DNA of 64,000 nt from Chloracidobacterium thermophilum B. Lineage in GTDB: Bacteria; Acidobacteriota; Blastocatellia; Chloracidobacteriales; Chloracidobacteriaceae. Each line of letters opens with the position of its first letter. The first letter of the stretch is position 1. Where the stretch lies: positions 248,001-312,000 of the forward strand of contig NC_016025.1 of assembly GCF_000226295.1 (NCBI RefSeq), in the 5' to 3' direction. Below are positions 7,850 to 17,488 of this stretch, piece by piece. Below the pieces are notes generated by a model. The model saw nothing but the letters and a program-made list of their open reading frames with translations, ran no database searches and was not told the DNA's origin. The position numbers and the translations under genes were made by a program.

Positions 7850-8977
7850 CTACCGGAACGACCGCGCCAGCCACGCCCATTCGCGCCGCCCAAACAAACC
7901 CTGCGGACGTACGATCATCAGCCCAATCAGAAGCAGCGAATACAACACCATCCGGTAGTCGGGCAGATTCGCCAGAAATGGCGCCACCTCAATCACTGCC
8001 GGCGGCAGAATGCGCGTCAGATCACGCAGGGCTTCAGGCAAGACCGTCAACGTCGTTGCCCCTACAATCGCCCCGGAAATGCTCCCCAGCCCGCCCAGCA
8101 CAATCATCGTCACCATCTCAACCGAACGCAGAAAGGTAAACGAACTCGGATTCAGATAGTTGTCATAGTGCGCATATAGCCCCCCCGCAATGCCGGTCAG
8201 CATCGCACTGATGACAAAAGCCGTCGTTTTGGCCCGCGTCGTGTCAATGCCCATCGCCGCCGCCGCAATTTCGTTTTCACGAATTGCCGCCAGACTGCGC
8301 CCAAAACTGGAATAGGCCAGCCGTCCCACAGCCAGCGTCGTCAACACGGCCGCCAGCGAGACCCAGAAAAACATCGTGTCTTCGAGAAACAGGGCAAACC
8401 GCTGATCGGGTAACTGCCCCGGTACATCCGGCCCCTGGGCAATGTTCGTAAAACCCAGCGCACCGCCAGTCGGCTCGATGTTCAACAGCACAACCCGGAT
8501 GATTTCCCCAAACCCCAGCGTCACGATCGCCAGATAGTCACCCCGCAGGCGCAGCGTCGGCAGCCCAACCAGCCACCCCGCCAGTCCACTGGCAAAAGCC
8601 CCCACCGTCAGGGACACCAGCAGCCGTACCGCATGAACCGGCCACCCCGGCAGCCCCTCCAGCAGGGCCACGAACGGCCCCCCGCCAAAGTGCGTCACCG
8701 CGCCGGCCGCATACGCGCCAATTGCCATAAAACCCGCATGCCCGATGGAAAACTGTCCGGCACAGCCGTTGACCAGCGTCAGGCTCACGGCCAGGATGAT
8801 GGAAATGCCCACCAGCGTCAGAACCCGCAGGTAGTACTCCGATAACCCATAGCCGCCCACCCCATGCACGAACGCCTGGTTGAGCAAAAACAACCCCGCC
8901 ACCAGCCCAATGCCGCTCAGCCAGGGCCGTACAGACGGTGACGTGCGAGGAAGCCCATCCTCTGGTAGCTGATTCAT
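7850..8977 (-). CDS. livM: Branched-chain amino-acid ABC transporter permease, LivM-like
   Basis: This 375-residue inner-membrane protein has about nine to ten hydrophobic segments and the LivM/LivH family signature GLPTLRLRGDYLAIVTLGFGEI, plus the cytoplasmic coupling loop RSLAAIRENEIAAAAMGID that docks on the ABC ATPase. LivM forms one half of the membrane channel with LivH and takes substrate from a periplasmic binding protein. None of the partner genes (LivH, LivG, LivF, LivK) lies nearby in the window. ATG 8977 is chosen because the family alignment begins near MNQLPEDG; an upstream in-frame start would add a sequence without resemblance to the family. No clear ribosome site is visible. 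Substrate is inferred from family only. Confidence 0.88.
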   Translation of the reverse strand: MNQLPEDGLPRTSPSVRPWLSGIGLVAGLFLLNQAFVHGVGGYGLSEYYLRVLTLVGISIILAVSLTLVNGCAGQFSIGHAGFMAIGAYAAGAVTHFGGGPFVALLEGLPGWPVHAVRLLVSLTVGAFASGLAGWLVGLPTLRLRGDYLAIVTLGFGEIIRVVLLNIEPTGGALGFTNIAQGPDVPGQLPDQRFALFLEDTMFFWVSLAAVLTTLAVGRLAYSSFGRSLAAIRENEIAAAAMGIDTTRAKTTAFVISAMLTGIAGGLYAHYDNYLNPSSFTFLRSVEMVTMIVLGGLGSISGAIVGATTLTVLPEALRDLTRILPPAVIEVAPFLANLPDYRMVLYSLLLIGLMIVRPQGLFGRREWAWLARSFR

Positions 8978-9161
8978 ACAAACCAAATTCTGCAAACCAA
9001 GTTTTTGCAACCGCGTGCCGTTCGCGCTATGTTGCCGCTTACCGGCAACGTCAGCCCAGAACCAGCCACAGAGGGAACCGCATCGCCTTATGTGTACACG
9101 GGCGTCTGTGTCGGCTGCTTGACCTGAATCCATTTCAACTGAACTGATAGAGGAGTGCAGC

Positions 9162-10622
9162 GTGGCAAATCAGCTCTTCGTCGTCAAATCCATTGATGAA
9201 CTGCAAGCCCAGTCATCACCAGAACACAGCTCGCTCAAACGAACCCTTGGACCCTTCAACCTGATTACCCTGGGCATCGGCGCTATCATCGGTGCCGGAC
9301 TGTTTTCCATCACCGGCCTGGCCGCCGGCAACAACGCCGGGCCGGCCGTCACCATTTCCTTCATCATCGCCGCTGTCGGCTGTCTTTTTGCCGGCCTGTG
9401 CTACGCCGAGTTTGCCGCGATGATTCCGGTTGCCGGAAGCGCCTACACCTACTCGTACGCCACCATGGGTGAACTCGTCGCCTGGACAATTGGCTGGGAC
9501 CTCGTGCTGGAATATGCCGTCGGCGCGGCCACCGTCTCCATAAGCTGGTCGCGCTATCTGGTGAAGTTTCTGGAGTACTACAACGTAGTGCTCCCGCCCC
9601 AGCTCACCATGTCGCCCTTTGATTCCATCACCACAGCCAACGGCACGACCATCACCGGCGTCGTCAACCTGCCGGCGGTGTTCATCGTCGTGGCCATGTC
9701 GCTCATTCTCATCAAGGGAACTCAGGAATCCGCCCTGGTCAACAACCTCATCGTGGCGCTCAAGGTCGGCGTCGTGCTGGCTTTCATCGGGCTGGGCTGG
9801 GCGTTTATTGAGCCGAAAAACTATGAACCCTACATCCCACCCAACACGGGTGAGTTCGGCAGCTTCGGCTGGAGCGGCATCATCCGCGCCGCCGGCATTA
9901 TCTTTTTTGCCTACATTGGTTTCGATGCTGTTTCGACAGCCGCCCAGGAAGCCCGTAACCCACAGCGCGACATGCCGATTGGCATTCTCGGCTCGCTTGG
10001 TATCTGTACCGTGCTCTACATCCTGTTTGCACACGTCATGACCGGACTGGCCCACTACACGGAATTTCAAGGGGTCGAAGGAATTGCACCCGTGGCGACA
10101 GCCATTGCCCATACGCCCTACAAGTGGCTCAACCAGGGCATCATCCTCGCCATTCTCGCCGGCTACGCCTCAGTCATTCTGGTGATGCTGCTGGGACAGT
10201 CGCGGGTCTTTTTCTCGATGTCCTACGACGGGCTGCTGCCGAAGATTTTTTCGGAAGTGCACCCATACTTCCGTACGCCGTGGAAGTCCAACGCGCTGTT
10301 TGCCGTTTTCGTCAGCCTCTTTGCCGCCTTTGTGCCAGCGCGCGTCGTGGGCGAGATGACCAGCATTGGCACGCTGTTTGCTTTCATTTTGGTGTGCGCC
10401 GGGATCATCGTGTTGCGCTACACGCAGCCGGAGCGGGAGCGGCCCTTCAAAACGCCGTTCGTGCCGGTTGTGCCGGTGCTTGGGATTCTGGTGTGCTTTG
10501 CCATGATGGCCGCCCTGCCCCTCGACACCTGGCTGCGGCTCGTCATCTGGATGGCTGCCGGCTATGTCATCTACTTCAACTATGGCATCCGGCACAGCAA
10601 GTTGAAGCCGGCTGAAAGCTAG
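9162..10622 (+). CDS. APC-superfamily amino-acid permease (cationic amino-acid transporter type)
   Basis: The GTG start at 9162 follows AGAGGAG by about seven bases. The 486-residue protein has about twelve membrane segments. The first contains GIGAIIGAGLFSITGL, the unwound substrate-binding helix typical of APC transporters, and FFAYIGFDAVSTAAQEARNP is the TM6 signature of the YfnA/CAT group. It should carry amino acids by proton-coupled uptake or exchange. It is divergent from livM, sharing a 184-base upstream region (8978-9161) in which I see no firm promoter. Cationic amino-acid specificity is a family-level guess; the proximity to an arginine cluster 5 kb away is suggestive but not proof. 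Confidence 0.88.
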   Translation: MANQLFVVKSIDELQAQSSPEHSSLKRTLGPFNLITLGIGAIIGAGLFSITGLAAGNNAGPAVTISFIIAAVGCLFAGLCYAEFAAMIPVAGSAYTYSYATMGELVAWTIGWDLVLEYAVGAATVSISWSRYLVKFLEYYNVVLPPQLTMSPFDSITTANGTTITGVVNLPAVFIVVAMSLILIKGTQESALVNNLIVALKVGVVLAFIGLGWAFIEPKNYEPYIPPNTGEFGSFGWSGIIRAAGIIFFAYIGFDAVSTAAQEARNPQRDMPIGILGSLGICTVLYILFAHVMTGLAHYTEFQGVEGIAPVATAIAHTPYKWLNQGIILAILAGYASVILVMLLGQSRVFFSMSYDGLLPKIFSEVHPYFRTPWKSNALFAVFVSLFAAFVPARVVGEMTSIGTLFAFILVCAGIIVLRYTQPERERPFKTPFVPVVPVLGILVCFAMMAALPLDTWLRLVIWMAAGYVIYFNYGIRHSKLKPAES

Positions 10623-10629
10623 CCCGGCC

Positions 10630-10656
10630 GGTCGGCGCTTGAGGTCGGCGCTTGAG
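10630..10656. repeat. 13-bp tandem duplication in the convergent intergenic region
   Basis: GGTCGGCGCTTGAG begins at 10630 and again at 10643, giving a perfect 13-base period between the ends of the APC permease and the nucleotide-sugar dehydrogenase genes. The two genes converge here. The rest of the 111-base gap has only a weak 5-bp hairpin (CGGAA/TTCCG) and no clear terminator. Confidence 0.8.
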
Positions 10657-10733
10657 AACGCTGGGACGGAAACCCCTTCCGGCGAGTAGCTACAGTCAAG
10701 GTGTGGTCAGGCTTACAGTGACATCCTTTGGTT

Positions 10734-12041
10734 TCAGGCCTTGACCACCTTATGCAACAACTCGGCCGGCAGCCCGGCGCAGGCATTGCGGGTGTCCACG
10801 ACAAGCCGGGCATGCCGGACGACAAAACCGTAATCCAGCCCGTCGTGCGCCGTACAAATCACCACGGCGTCACTGTGCGCCAAAACCGCTTCGGTCAACG
10901 GAACCGATGGCGTGCCGGCATAGGCCGGATATTCCCGCATGGCCGGGGCGACCGGGATGTACGGGTCATGAAACTGTACGTTCGCCTGCCGGGCGCGCAG
11001 CAGGTCCCAGATGGCAAAGGTCGGGGACTCGCGTGGGTCATCCACATTTTTTTTGTAGGCCAGGCCCAGCAGCAGGATGCTGGCCCCGCGCAGCGCCCGG
11101 CCGCGATCCGAAAGGGCTTCCAGCAGGCGCATCACCACGTAGCGCGGCATGCTCGTGTTGATGTCGCCGGCCAGCTCCACAAACTTGGTCTGCACGCCGA
11201 ACTCCCGTGCCTTCCACGTCAGGTAAAACGGGTCAATGGGGATGCAGTGCCCGCCAAGGCCCGGCCCCGGCTCGAACTTCATGAAGCCAAACGGCTTGGT
11301 TTTGGCGGCGTCCAGAACTTCCCACACATCAATGCCCATGGCGTCGAAGACCATTTTGAGTTCGTTGACCATGGCGATGTTGACGCAGCGGAAGATGTTT
11401 TCGACGAGTTTCGTGGCCTCGGCCACGCGCGTCGAAGAAACCGGCACCATGGTTTGCACCGCGTGGCGGTACAGCCGGATGCCGGCCGCCAGGCAGTCCG
11501 AGGTCAGGCCGCCAATGACCTTGGGAATGTTGCGTGTCCCGAAGTCGGGATTGCCGGGGTCTTCACGCTCCGGCGAATAGACCACATGAAAGTCACGTCC
11601 GGCGCGCAATCCTGACCCCCGTTCGAGCCGGGGCACGAGTTCTTCTTCGGTCGTTCCAGGATAGGTCGTGGATTCCAGACTGACGAGTTGCCCGGCCCGC
11701 AGATGCGGGGCAACGGCTTCAGCCGTCTGAATGATGAAGGAAAGGTCCGGCTCACGGTGCGCCGTCAGCGGCGTGGGAACGCAGATCAGGATCGCTTCCA
11801 CGTCGGCAAGCCGGGCCACATCAGCCGTCGCCTGGAACTGCCCGGTCGCCACGGCTTCGGCAATCACGGCTGCAGGGACGTTTCTGATATAACTCCGCCC
11901 GGCATTGAGGGTTGTGACCTTGTGCTGGTCAATGTCAAAGCCGATGACCCGGCAGCCGCTGCGAAGAAACTGTACGGCCAGCGGCAGCCCAACGTAGCCC
12001 AGACCAACGATGCCGACGGTCGGACAAGCTAGGTGTGACAT
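10734..12041 (-). CDS. Nucleotide-sugar dehydrogenase (UDP-GlcNAc/UDP-ManNAc 6-dehydrogenase type)
   Basis: The enzyme oxidises the C6 hydroxyl of a UDP-sugar to a carboxylate with two NAD+, supplying uronic acids for surface glycans. The 435-residue protein begins with a Rossmann motif GIVGLGYVGLPLA, has SPEREDPGN and KVIGG in the central part, and the catalytic cysteine in GLGGHCIPIDPFYL (about residue 264). LGLAYKKNVDD and DTRN occur near the C-terminus. The pattern fits WbpA/WecC-type enzymes better than UDP-glucose dehydrogenase. The start has GAGGAG six bases upstream. It stands apart from the polysaccharide genes at 22.8-30.1 kb but may feed them. Exact sugar is not determined by sequence. 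Confidence 0.9.
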   Translation of the reverse strand: MSHLACPTVGIVGLGYVGLPLAVQFLRSGCRVIGFDIDQHKVTTLNAGRSYIRNVPAAVIAEAVATGQFQATADVARLADVEAILICVPTPLTAHREPDLSFIIQTAEAVAPHLRAGQLVSLESTTYPGTTEEELVPRLERGSGLRAGRDFHVVYSPEREDPGNPDFGTRNIPKVIGGLTSDCLAAGIRLYRHAVQTMVPVSSTRVAEATKLVENIFRCVNIAMVNELKMVFDAMGIDVWEVLDAAKTKPFGFMKFEPGPGLGGHCIPIDPFYLTWKAREFGVQTKFVELAGDINTSMPRYVVMRLLEALSDRGRALRGASILLLGLAYKKNVDDPRESPTFAIWDLLRARQANVQFHDPYIPVAPAMREYPAYAGTPSVPLTEAVLAHSDAVVICTAHDGLDYGFVVRHARLVVDTRNACAGLPAELLHKVVKA

Positions 12042-12277
12042 GAAGGCTCCTCGAAACTACACCAGGTTGCACAAGTCCGCCGGACAGGCGGCTGCGCCAC
12101 GATACTGTGCCAGAAGGCAAGGTTGAAGTTGTAGGGAACTTGTGACGGTCAGGGCTGCCCGTCAATTCCGCAACAACCCGACAGTGCCCTATGCTTGCCC
12201 GCCGGCAGATACATCCGTGACCCGGCGGCGTCGGTTGCCGAACCTGGTCAGTCCCGGAGGTGGGGTCCGTTTCGGCT

Positions 12278-13840
12278 ATGGCCTTGAAACTGCATACCCG
12301 GACAACGTTGTTGGCCTCAGCACTCACGATTGCTGTTCTGGGCGCTTTCGTGTGGCTGTCGAACCGTGAACTGGCACGGCTGCTCCGCGATGAGCAGCGC
12401 GTGTGGGTCAAACTCCACGCTGTCACGCTCGCCGAGCAGATTGCACGCCTGCCCAATGAACAGCCCGGCCTCAACCGCCTTGTGGCGCTGTCCAAGCAGG
12501 CGCGGCCCGACGCCCTGGGTATCCGCGTCTGGGAGCGGTCGGGGAAAAGCTACCAGGTCGTCACGGCCCTGGTCGAAGACGACCTGCCGCCGCCGGACCC
12601 GACAGCCGTCGCCAATGCACTGCGGACACCGGCCATGACGAACCTGCCCACTCAACTGCGTCTGAACGGCAGCGGCGGAGATGCCTACTGGATATGCGTG
12701 CCCATCAAACGGGCCGGTCGGCCCGAAGGCGCAGTGGAATACATCGAGCGAATTGGTCTCGCCACAGCCGTACTGACCCGTTACCGCACCCTTGCCCTGT
12801 GGTTCGCTCTGGGCTGCGTGCTGGCCATCACCCTGGCGATGAACTGGCTCTTCCGCCGGACGGTCTATGCGCCCATCGAGCGCCTGCTGGCCGCCATGCA
12901 GCGCGTGCAGGAAGGTGATCTTTCCGCCACGGTGGAAGTCCGCACCCAGGATGAACTGGGACGGCTCGCCGACGGCTACAACCGGATGCTGGCGCAGGTC
13001 CGCGCCATGACCGACGAACGCGAGCAGCAGCGCCAGGAACTGGAAGCCCGTGTAGCCGAAGCCACGGCCGAGCTTTCTGAACGCAATACCCAACTTGAAA
13101 CGCTCAACCGCGAACTGTGGGAAATGACCCGTCGCTTGACCGACATGGAGCGTCTGGCGGCGGCTGGACAGACGGCAGCCCAGTTGGCCCACGAGGTGGG
13201 CACACCGCTCAACCTCATCAGCGGACACGTGCAGCTTCTCGGCGCTGACCTCAACGGCAATCCCAGGGCCCAGGCCCGACTCGAAACCATCAGCCTGCAA
13301 ATCGAACGCATTGAGCGCATTGTGCGGACGATGCTCGACCGAACCCGGGCCGACACCAGCGAACACCAGTTGCTTGACCTGAACGCTGTCCTGCGCCGGA
13401 CGTTCGAGCTGATCCAGCCGGCCCTGACCCTGCGCCACATCCATCTGGTGACACAGCTCAGCCCGACGCCGCTGCCCGTGCGCGGCACGGTGGATCAGCT
13501 CCAGCAGGTCTTCATCAACCTGTTCAACAACGCCATGGACGCCATGCCTTCCGGTGGGCAACTCACCGTGACCAGCGCCCGGTGGGAAACCGGAACGGGC
13601 GTGGAACACTTCGTCATCGAGGTGCGTGACACCGGACAGGGCATGCCCGAAAGCGTACGGACACGCATTTTTGAACCTTTCTTCACGACCAAACCGCGTG
13701 GGAGCGGAACCGGACTGGGGCTGGTGGTGGCCCGGCAGATCGTCCGTGAACATGGCGGCGACCTGACGGTAATGAGCCAGCCGGAGCAGGGAACGACCGT
13801 CCGGCTTACCTTCCCGCCGGCGACGGAGCCACGCCCATGA
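12278..13840 (+). CDS. Membrane sensor histidine kinase (NtrB-like)
   Basis: The 520-residue kinase has one N-terminal membrane helix (residues about 8-26), a periplasmic sensing segment of ~140 residues, a second helix (about 172-192), and a HAMP domain containing PIERLLAAMQRVQEGDLS. A coiled coil with EQQRQELEARVAEATAELSE follows, then HisKA with the phosphate-accepting His in AHEVGTPLNLISGH (about residue 305). The HATPase has N (NLFNNAMDAM), G1 (DTGQGM), F (FEPFFTTK) and G2 (GTGLGL) boxes. ATG 12278 is preferred, with GGAGGTGGGG about 12 bases upstream. It overlaps its response regulator by ATGA, so the two form a pair. The signal is unknown. Confidence 0.93.
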   Translation: MALKLHTRTTLLASALTIAVLGAFVWLSNRELARLLRDEQRVWVKLHAVTLAEQIARLPNEQPGLNRLVALSKQARPDALGIRVWERSGKSYQVVTALVEDDLPPPDPTAVANALRTPAMTNLPTQLRLNGSGGDAYWICVPIKRAGRPEGAVEYIERIGLATAVLTRYRTLALWFALGCVLAITLAMNWLFRRTVYAPIERLLAAMQRVQEGDLSATVEVRTQDELGRLADGYNRMLAQVRAMTDEREQQRQELEARVAEATAELSERNTQLETLNRELWEMTRRLTDMERLAAAGQTAAQLAHEVGTPLNLISGHVQLLGADLNGNPRAQARLETISLQIERIERIVRTMLDRTRADTSEHQLLDLNAVLRRTFELIQPALTLRHIHLVTQLSPTPLPVRGTVDQLQQVFINLFNNAMDAMPSGGQLTVTSARWETGTGVEHFVIEVRDTGQGMPESVRTRIFEPFFTTKPRGSGTGLGLVVARQIVREHGGDLTVMSQPEQGTTVRLTFPPATEPRP

Positions 13841-15234
13841 CCAGACATATTCTCGTAGTGGATGACGACGCCGCTTCGTGTGAGCTGCTGCGTGAAATCT
13901 TCACGGCGCGCGGCTGGCAGGTCTCCACGGCCACCACACCGGAAGCCGCCCGCCTGTGCTTTGCCCGGCAGGCTTTTGACCTGGTCATCAGCGACATCAA
14001 CCTGGAAGCCGAGGCCACGGGACTCGACCTGCTCACTGACTTCCGTGCCCACTGCCCGGTCATTCTCATCACCGGATTCGGAACCCTCGATGCCGCCGTG
14101 GCTGCGTTGCGCGACGGCGCGTGGGATTTCATTTCCAAGCCGTTCAAGGTGGATGAGGTCGTGGCGGCCGTCCAATCGGCCCTTGCCCGGAAGGACGAAG
14201 CCCGGAAGGGGGAAGCACCGGCGGCTGCGCCGGCCGTAGGCCTGGCCGATGCGTCCGGCCTGGTCGGGCGCTCGGCAGCCATGGTGGCGCTGTACAAAGA
14301 AATTGCGCGGGTGGCACCCACGCGCTCGACGGTGCTGGTGCTGGGGGAGTCCGGCACGGGGAAGGAACTCGTCGCCCGGGCCATTCACCGGCATAGCCCA
14401 CGGTCAGGCGGCCCCTTCATCCCGGTCAACTGCGGCGCTTTGCCGGAACCGCTGCTTGAAGCCGAACTGTTCGGACACGTCCGTGGGGCGTTCACCAGCG
14501 CCGTGGCCGACCGCCGGGGCCTGTGGGAGGAAGCCCATCACGGAACGCTTTTTCTGGACGAAATCGGCGACCTTCCGCTGCCGATGCAGGTCAAGCTGCT
14601 CCGGGCCTTGCAGGAAGGGGAAGTCCGCCGCCTGGGGGCGGCGCGGCCGCAGCAGGTGGATGTCCGGGTCATTGCCGCCACCAACCGCGCCCTCGAAGCC
14701 GAAGTCGCCGCCGGACGCTTCCGGGAAGACCTGTACTACCGGCTCAGTACGGTTACGCTGCACGTGCCGCCCCTGCGCCAGCGGCGTGACGATTTGCCGC
14801 TACTGGCCGAGGCCTTTCTGCGCCAGGCGGCACAGACCGTGGGACGCCACCTGTGGTTTGAACCGGCAACGCTCACCGTTCTGGCGGCCTACGACTTTCC
14901 CGGCAACGTCCGTGAACTCCAATCCGTGATTGAGTACGCGGCGCTCCACGCCCGCGATGACGTTATCCGCCCGGAAGATTTGCCGCTCAAACTGCAACCC
15001 GTGAAGCCGTCCGTCCCGGACACATCTCCGGCCGGGAGCGACCCGAACCCCTTTGCCGACCTGCCGACGCTGGATGAACTGGAGCGGCGTTACCTGACCT
15101 ATGTGCTCGAAGCCGTCAGCGGCCACCGTACGCGCGCTGCCGAAGTGCTCGGCGTTGATCGCCGGACGCTGTACCGCATGGCTGAACGGCTGGGTGTCAA
15201 GCTGACCGATGACCGGGGCCTGGACGAACCCTGA
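13837..15234 (+). CDS. Sigma-54-dependent NtrC-family response regulator
   Basis: The 465-residue protein has a receiver domain (VVDDD at 7-11, phosphorylated D53 in ISDIN, K in FISKPFK), an AAA+ domain with Walker A GESGTGKE and Walker B FLDEIGD, an arginine finger region FREDLYYRL, and a Fis-type helix-turn-helix ([19 protein letters not shown]) at the end. Such proteins remodel sigma-54 RNA polymerase at -24/-12 promoters. The sigma-54 contact loop reads GAFTSA instead of GAFTGA (14485-14502); the key Thr is kept. It is translated from an ATGA overlap with the kinase. Targets are unknown; argR starts only 141 bases after its stop but has its own promoter. Confidence 0.94.
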   Translation: MTRHILVVDDDAASCELLREIFTARGWQVSTATTPEAARLCFARQAFDLVISDINLEAEATGLDLLTDFRAHCPVILITGFGTLDAAVAALRDGAWDFISKPFKVDEVVAAVQSALARKDEARKGEAPAAAPAVGLADASGLVGRSAAMVALYKEIARVAPTRSTVLVLGESGTGKELVARAIHRHSPRSGGPFIPVNCGALPEPLLEAELFGHVRGAFTSAVADRRGLWEEAHHGTLFLDEIGDLPLPMQVKLLRALQEGEVRRLGAARPQQVDVRVIAATNRALEAEVAAGRFREDLYYRLSTVTLHVPPLRQRRDDLPLLAEAFLRQAAQTVGRHLWFEPATLTVLAAYDFPGNVRELQSVIEYAALHARDDVIRPEDLPLKLQPVKPSVPDTSPAGSDPNPFADLPTLDELERRYLTYVLEAVSGHRTRAAEVLGVDRRTLYRMAERLGVKLTDDRGLDEP

Positions 15235-15262
15235 TGACTGCCGGAACAAGAGGCGGTTTTTT

Positions 15263-15302
15263 GCATATCTATGCTTGACAGGTGCATAAATATGCGTAAT
15301 AT
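15263..15302 (+). promoter_or_regulatory. Promoter with two ARG-box-like operators upstream of argR
   Basis: Two 12-base palindromes, GCATATCTATGC (15263-15274) and GCATAAATATGC (15284-15295), lie with centres 21 bases apart, the spacing of tandem ARG boxes bound by one ArgR hexamer. They frame a near-consensus sigma-70 promoter: TTGACA at 15275-15280, 16-base spacer, TAATAT at 15297-15302. The second box sits inside the spacer, so bound ArgR would block polymerase. This predicts arginine-dependent autorepression of argR and the whole downstream arginine operon. The half-sites differ from the E. coli box but fit the AT-rich palindrome style. Confidence 0.8.
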
Positions 15303-15375
15303 CCGCCGTTCGTTCCGCAAGCCGGAAGCGTTTGCCGGCCAAAGCGACAGAAGAAGGGGGACCCGGCGGGCTGCA

Positions 15376-15885
15376 ATGGACAAATCCGCGCGTCAGCAGG
15401 CGTTACTGGAGATCATTTGCCAGGAGCGACTCAGTACCCAGGCGGAACTGTGTGCGGCGCTGGCTGCCCGGTACGGCATCACCTGTGACCAGGGCACCAT
15501 CTCGCGCGACATCAAGGAACTGGGAATCGTGCGACTGACGGATGCCAGTGGCAGCTACTACGGGCGGCTGGCGGGCAGTCTGCCCAGCTCAAACGAGGCG
15601 TTTTTGTTGTCGCGGCTGGTGCGGCGCGTCGCGGACGCGGGAAATCTGGTTGTGGTGCACACCGACGCCGCCAATGCCCATCCGGTGGCCGAGGCGCTCG
15701 ACCGGCTGGCGTTCCCGGAGGTTGTGGGCACGGTGGCCGGTGACAATACGGTGCTGGTCGTCGTCAAAACGGCAGGTAAGGCGCGGCGGGTGATGGAGCG
15801 GATTATGACGATTGCCGGTCTGGACAGCGGGCCGCACAATGGAAACAAGCGCGAGCGAAAAAAGGGAGGGAAATCCGCGAAATGA
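15376..15885 (+). CDS. argR: Arginine repressor ArgR
   Basis: The 169-residue protein has the ArgR layout: N-terminal winged helix ([14 protein letters not shown], then [18 protein letters not shown] as recognition region) and C-terminal oligomerisation and arginine-binding domain with [17 protein letters not shown] and [15 protein letters not shown] basic lysine-rich tail ([13 protein letters not shown]) extends past the usual end. Start 15376 is chosen because family similarity begins there and a purine-rich AGAAGAAGGGGG lies upstream; an in-frame ATG at 15292 would begin inside the operator. The stop overlaps argG by ATGA. It should repress its own operon when arginine is abundant. Confidence 0.94.
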   Translation: MDKSARQQALLEIICQERLSTQAELCAALAARYGITCDQGTISRDIKELGIVRLTDASGSYYGRLAGSLPSSNEAFLLSRLVRRVADAGNLVVVHTDAANAHPVAEALDRLAFPEVVGTVAGDNTVLVVVKTAGKARRVMERIMTIAGLDSGPHNGNKRERKKGGKSAK

Positions 15886-17087
15886 AAAAAATAGCCCTGG
15901 CCTACAGCGGCGGCCTCGATACGAGCGTCATTCTGGCGTGGCTGAAGGAAACCTACGGCGTGCCGGTGGTGGCGTTCGTGGCCGATGTCGGGCAGAACGA
16001 AGACCTGGCTGCAGTGCGGGAAAAGGCGCTGGCAACCGGGGCGGATGAGGTCGTTGTGGCGGATGTCAGGGAAGAGTTCGTGCGCGACTACGTGTTTCCG
16101 GCGCTGGCGGCGCATGCCGTGTATGAAGGCTCCTACCTGCTGGGGACGGCGCTGGCCCGGCCGGTCATTGCCAAAGCACTCGTCGCGGCGGCGCGGGCGA
16201 CCGGCTGTGACGCGATTGCCCACGGAGCAACGGGCAAGGGCAACGATCAGGTACGCTTTGAGTTGACCGTGGCCGCCCTGGCGCCGGAGCTGGGCATCAT
16301 CGCGCCCTGGCGCACCTGGTCGTTTGTGGGGAGGCGTGACCTGCTGGCCTATGCCGAACAGCATGGCATTCCGACGCCGGTCACGGCCGAAAAGCCCTAC
16401 TCGACCGATGCCAACGCCATGCACATCAGCTATGAAGGCGGTGTACTGGAAGACCCTTGGCAGGCGCCGCCGGAGGGGATGTTTCAGTGGACGACCGATC
16501 CCGAAAAAGCTCCCGATGAACCGGCTTTTGTTGAAATTGCCTTCGAGCGCGGACGGCCCGTGGCCATTGATGGCGAGGCGCTGTCACCCTTCCGGCTGCT
16601 GGAGCGCGCCAACGCGCTGGGAGCGCGTCATGGGATTGGGCGCGTGGACATCGTTGAAAACCGCTTCATCGGGCTGAAGTCACGCGGCGTCTATGAAACG
16701 CCGGGTGCGACGCTGCTGATGCAGGCACACCGGGCGGTGGAGTCGCTGACGCTCGACCGCGAAGTGGCCCATTTCAAGGAAACGCTGGGTCTGAAATTTG
16801 CCGAACTGGTCTATAACGGCTTCTGGTTTTCGCCTGAAATGGAGTTGTTGCGGGCGACCCTGACGCACACTCAACGGAACGTAACCGGAACGGCGCGTTT
16901 AAAGCTCTACAAGGGCGCGGCCTATGTTGTCGGTCGGAAGTCGCCGGTTGGTCTCTATAATGCCGAGGCGGTGAGTTTCGAGACGCGCCCGCAGGTTGCA
17001 CCGGCCGACGCCGGAGGCTTCATCGCCATCCATTCCTTACGTTTGCGGCAGCAGGCTCGCCTGTCTTCCGAAGACAGTGCGGGCTGA
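15882..17087 (+). CDS. argG: Argininosuccinate synthase
   Basis: ArgG joins citrulline and aspartate with ATP to give argininosuccinate, the second-last step of arginine synthesis, in the cytoplasm. The 401-residue length is normal. The N-terminal ATP pyrophosphatase loop [12 protein letters not shown] is intact, followed by [13 protein letters not shown] (citrulline and aspartate binding), [15 protein letters not shown] and the C-terminal helix region [15 protein letters not shown]. It begins within argR (ATGA) and is therefore translated together with its regulator. About 120 non-coding bases follow before the next small gene. Confidence 0.97.
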   Translation: MKKIALAYSGGLDTSVILAWLKETYGVPVVAFVADVGQNEDLAAVREKALATGADEVVVADVREEFVRDYVFPALAAHAVYEGSYLLGTALARPVIAKALVAAARATGCDAIAHGATGKGNDQVRFELTVAALAPELGIIAPWRTWSFVGRRDLLAYAEQHGIPTPVTAEKPYSTDANAMHISYEGGVLEDPWQAPPEGMFQWTTDPEKAPDEPAFVEIAFERGRPVAIDGEALSPFRLLERANALGARHGIGRVDIVENRFIGLKSRGVYETPGATLLMQAHRAVESLTLDREVAHFKETLGLKFAELVYNGFWFSPEMELLRATLTHTQRNVTGTARLKLYKGAAYVVGRKSPVGLYNAEAVSFETRPQVAPADAGGFIAIHSLRLRQQARLSSEDSAG

Positions 17088-17209
17088 GGGTTTACGAGCG
17101 CGATGCGTTGCTGAAACGCCGAGTTTACGCATCGCCCCCATCGTATCGCGCACCTTGTCGGGTGCGGCGAAGGTCTCTACTGGAAATGTTCTTGATGGAG
17201 GTGCCGCCG

Positions 17210-17476
17210 ATGCCGTTGTTTCCGTTTGCTGTTTCTGCCCGGTCTGCTGTGGGAAAAGCCCGTCACCAGTCGCTTTTCTGGGAAGAAGTGCTGGCGACAC
17301 TGGGATTTATGCTGGCCATAACGACGGCATTGGTTGTGGTGTTTGGAACGTTGCCGTCAGCGCGCATCAACCTGTTGACCCATGCTGCGTTTGCCCTGCT
17401 GACGGTGGCGCTCTTCGGGCTGGAGGTGACGACCTACCAGCACCTGTTTGCCAAACAATCTGTCCGGGATGAGTGA
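17210..17476 (+). CDS. Small two-helix membrane protein of unknown function in arg operon
   Basis: ATG 17210 has GGAGGTG about seven bases upstream and gives an 88-residue protein. A short amphipathic N-terminus is followed by two predicted membrane helices (roughly residues 27-46, LATLGFMLAITTALVVVFG, and 54-72, LLTHAAFALLTVALFGLEV) and a charged tail ending FAKQSVRDE. No motif of a known family was recognised. It lies between argG and argH on the same strand, 12 bases before argH, so it is probably cotranscribed. A role in arginine export or operon-linked membrane function is only a guess from position. Confidence 0.6.
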   Translation: MPLFPFAVSARSAVGKARHQSLFWEEVLATLGFMLAITTALVVVFGTLPSARINLLTHAAFALLTVALFGLEVTTYQHLFAKQSVRDE

Positions 17477-17488
17477 GGATAACCGCCG

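Noticed and set aside
15271-15375. Earlier start for argR
   Set aside because: It would begin inside the ARG-box promoter; ArgR similarity begins at 15376.
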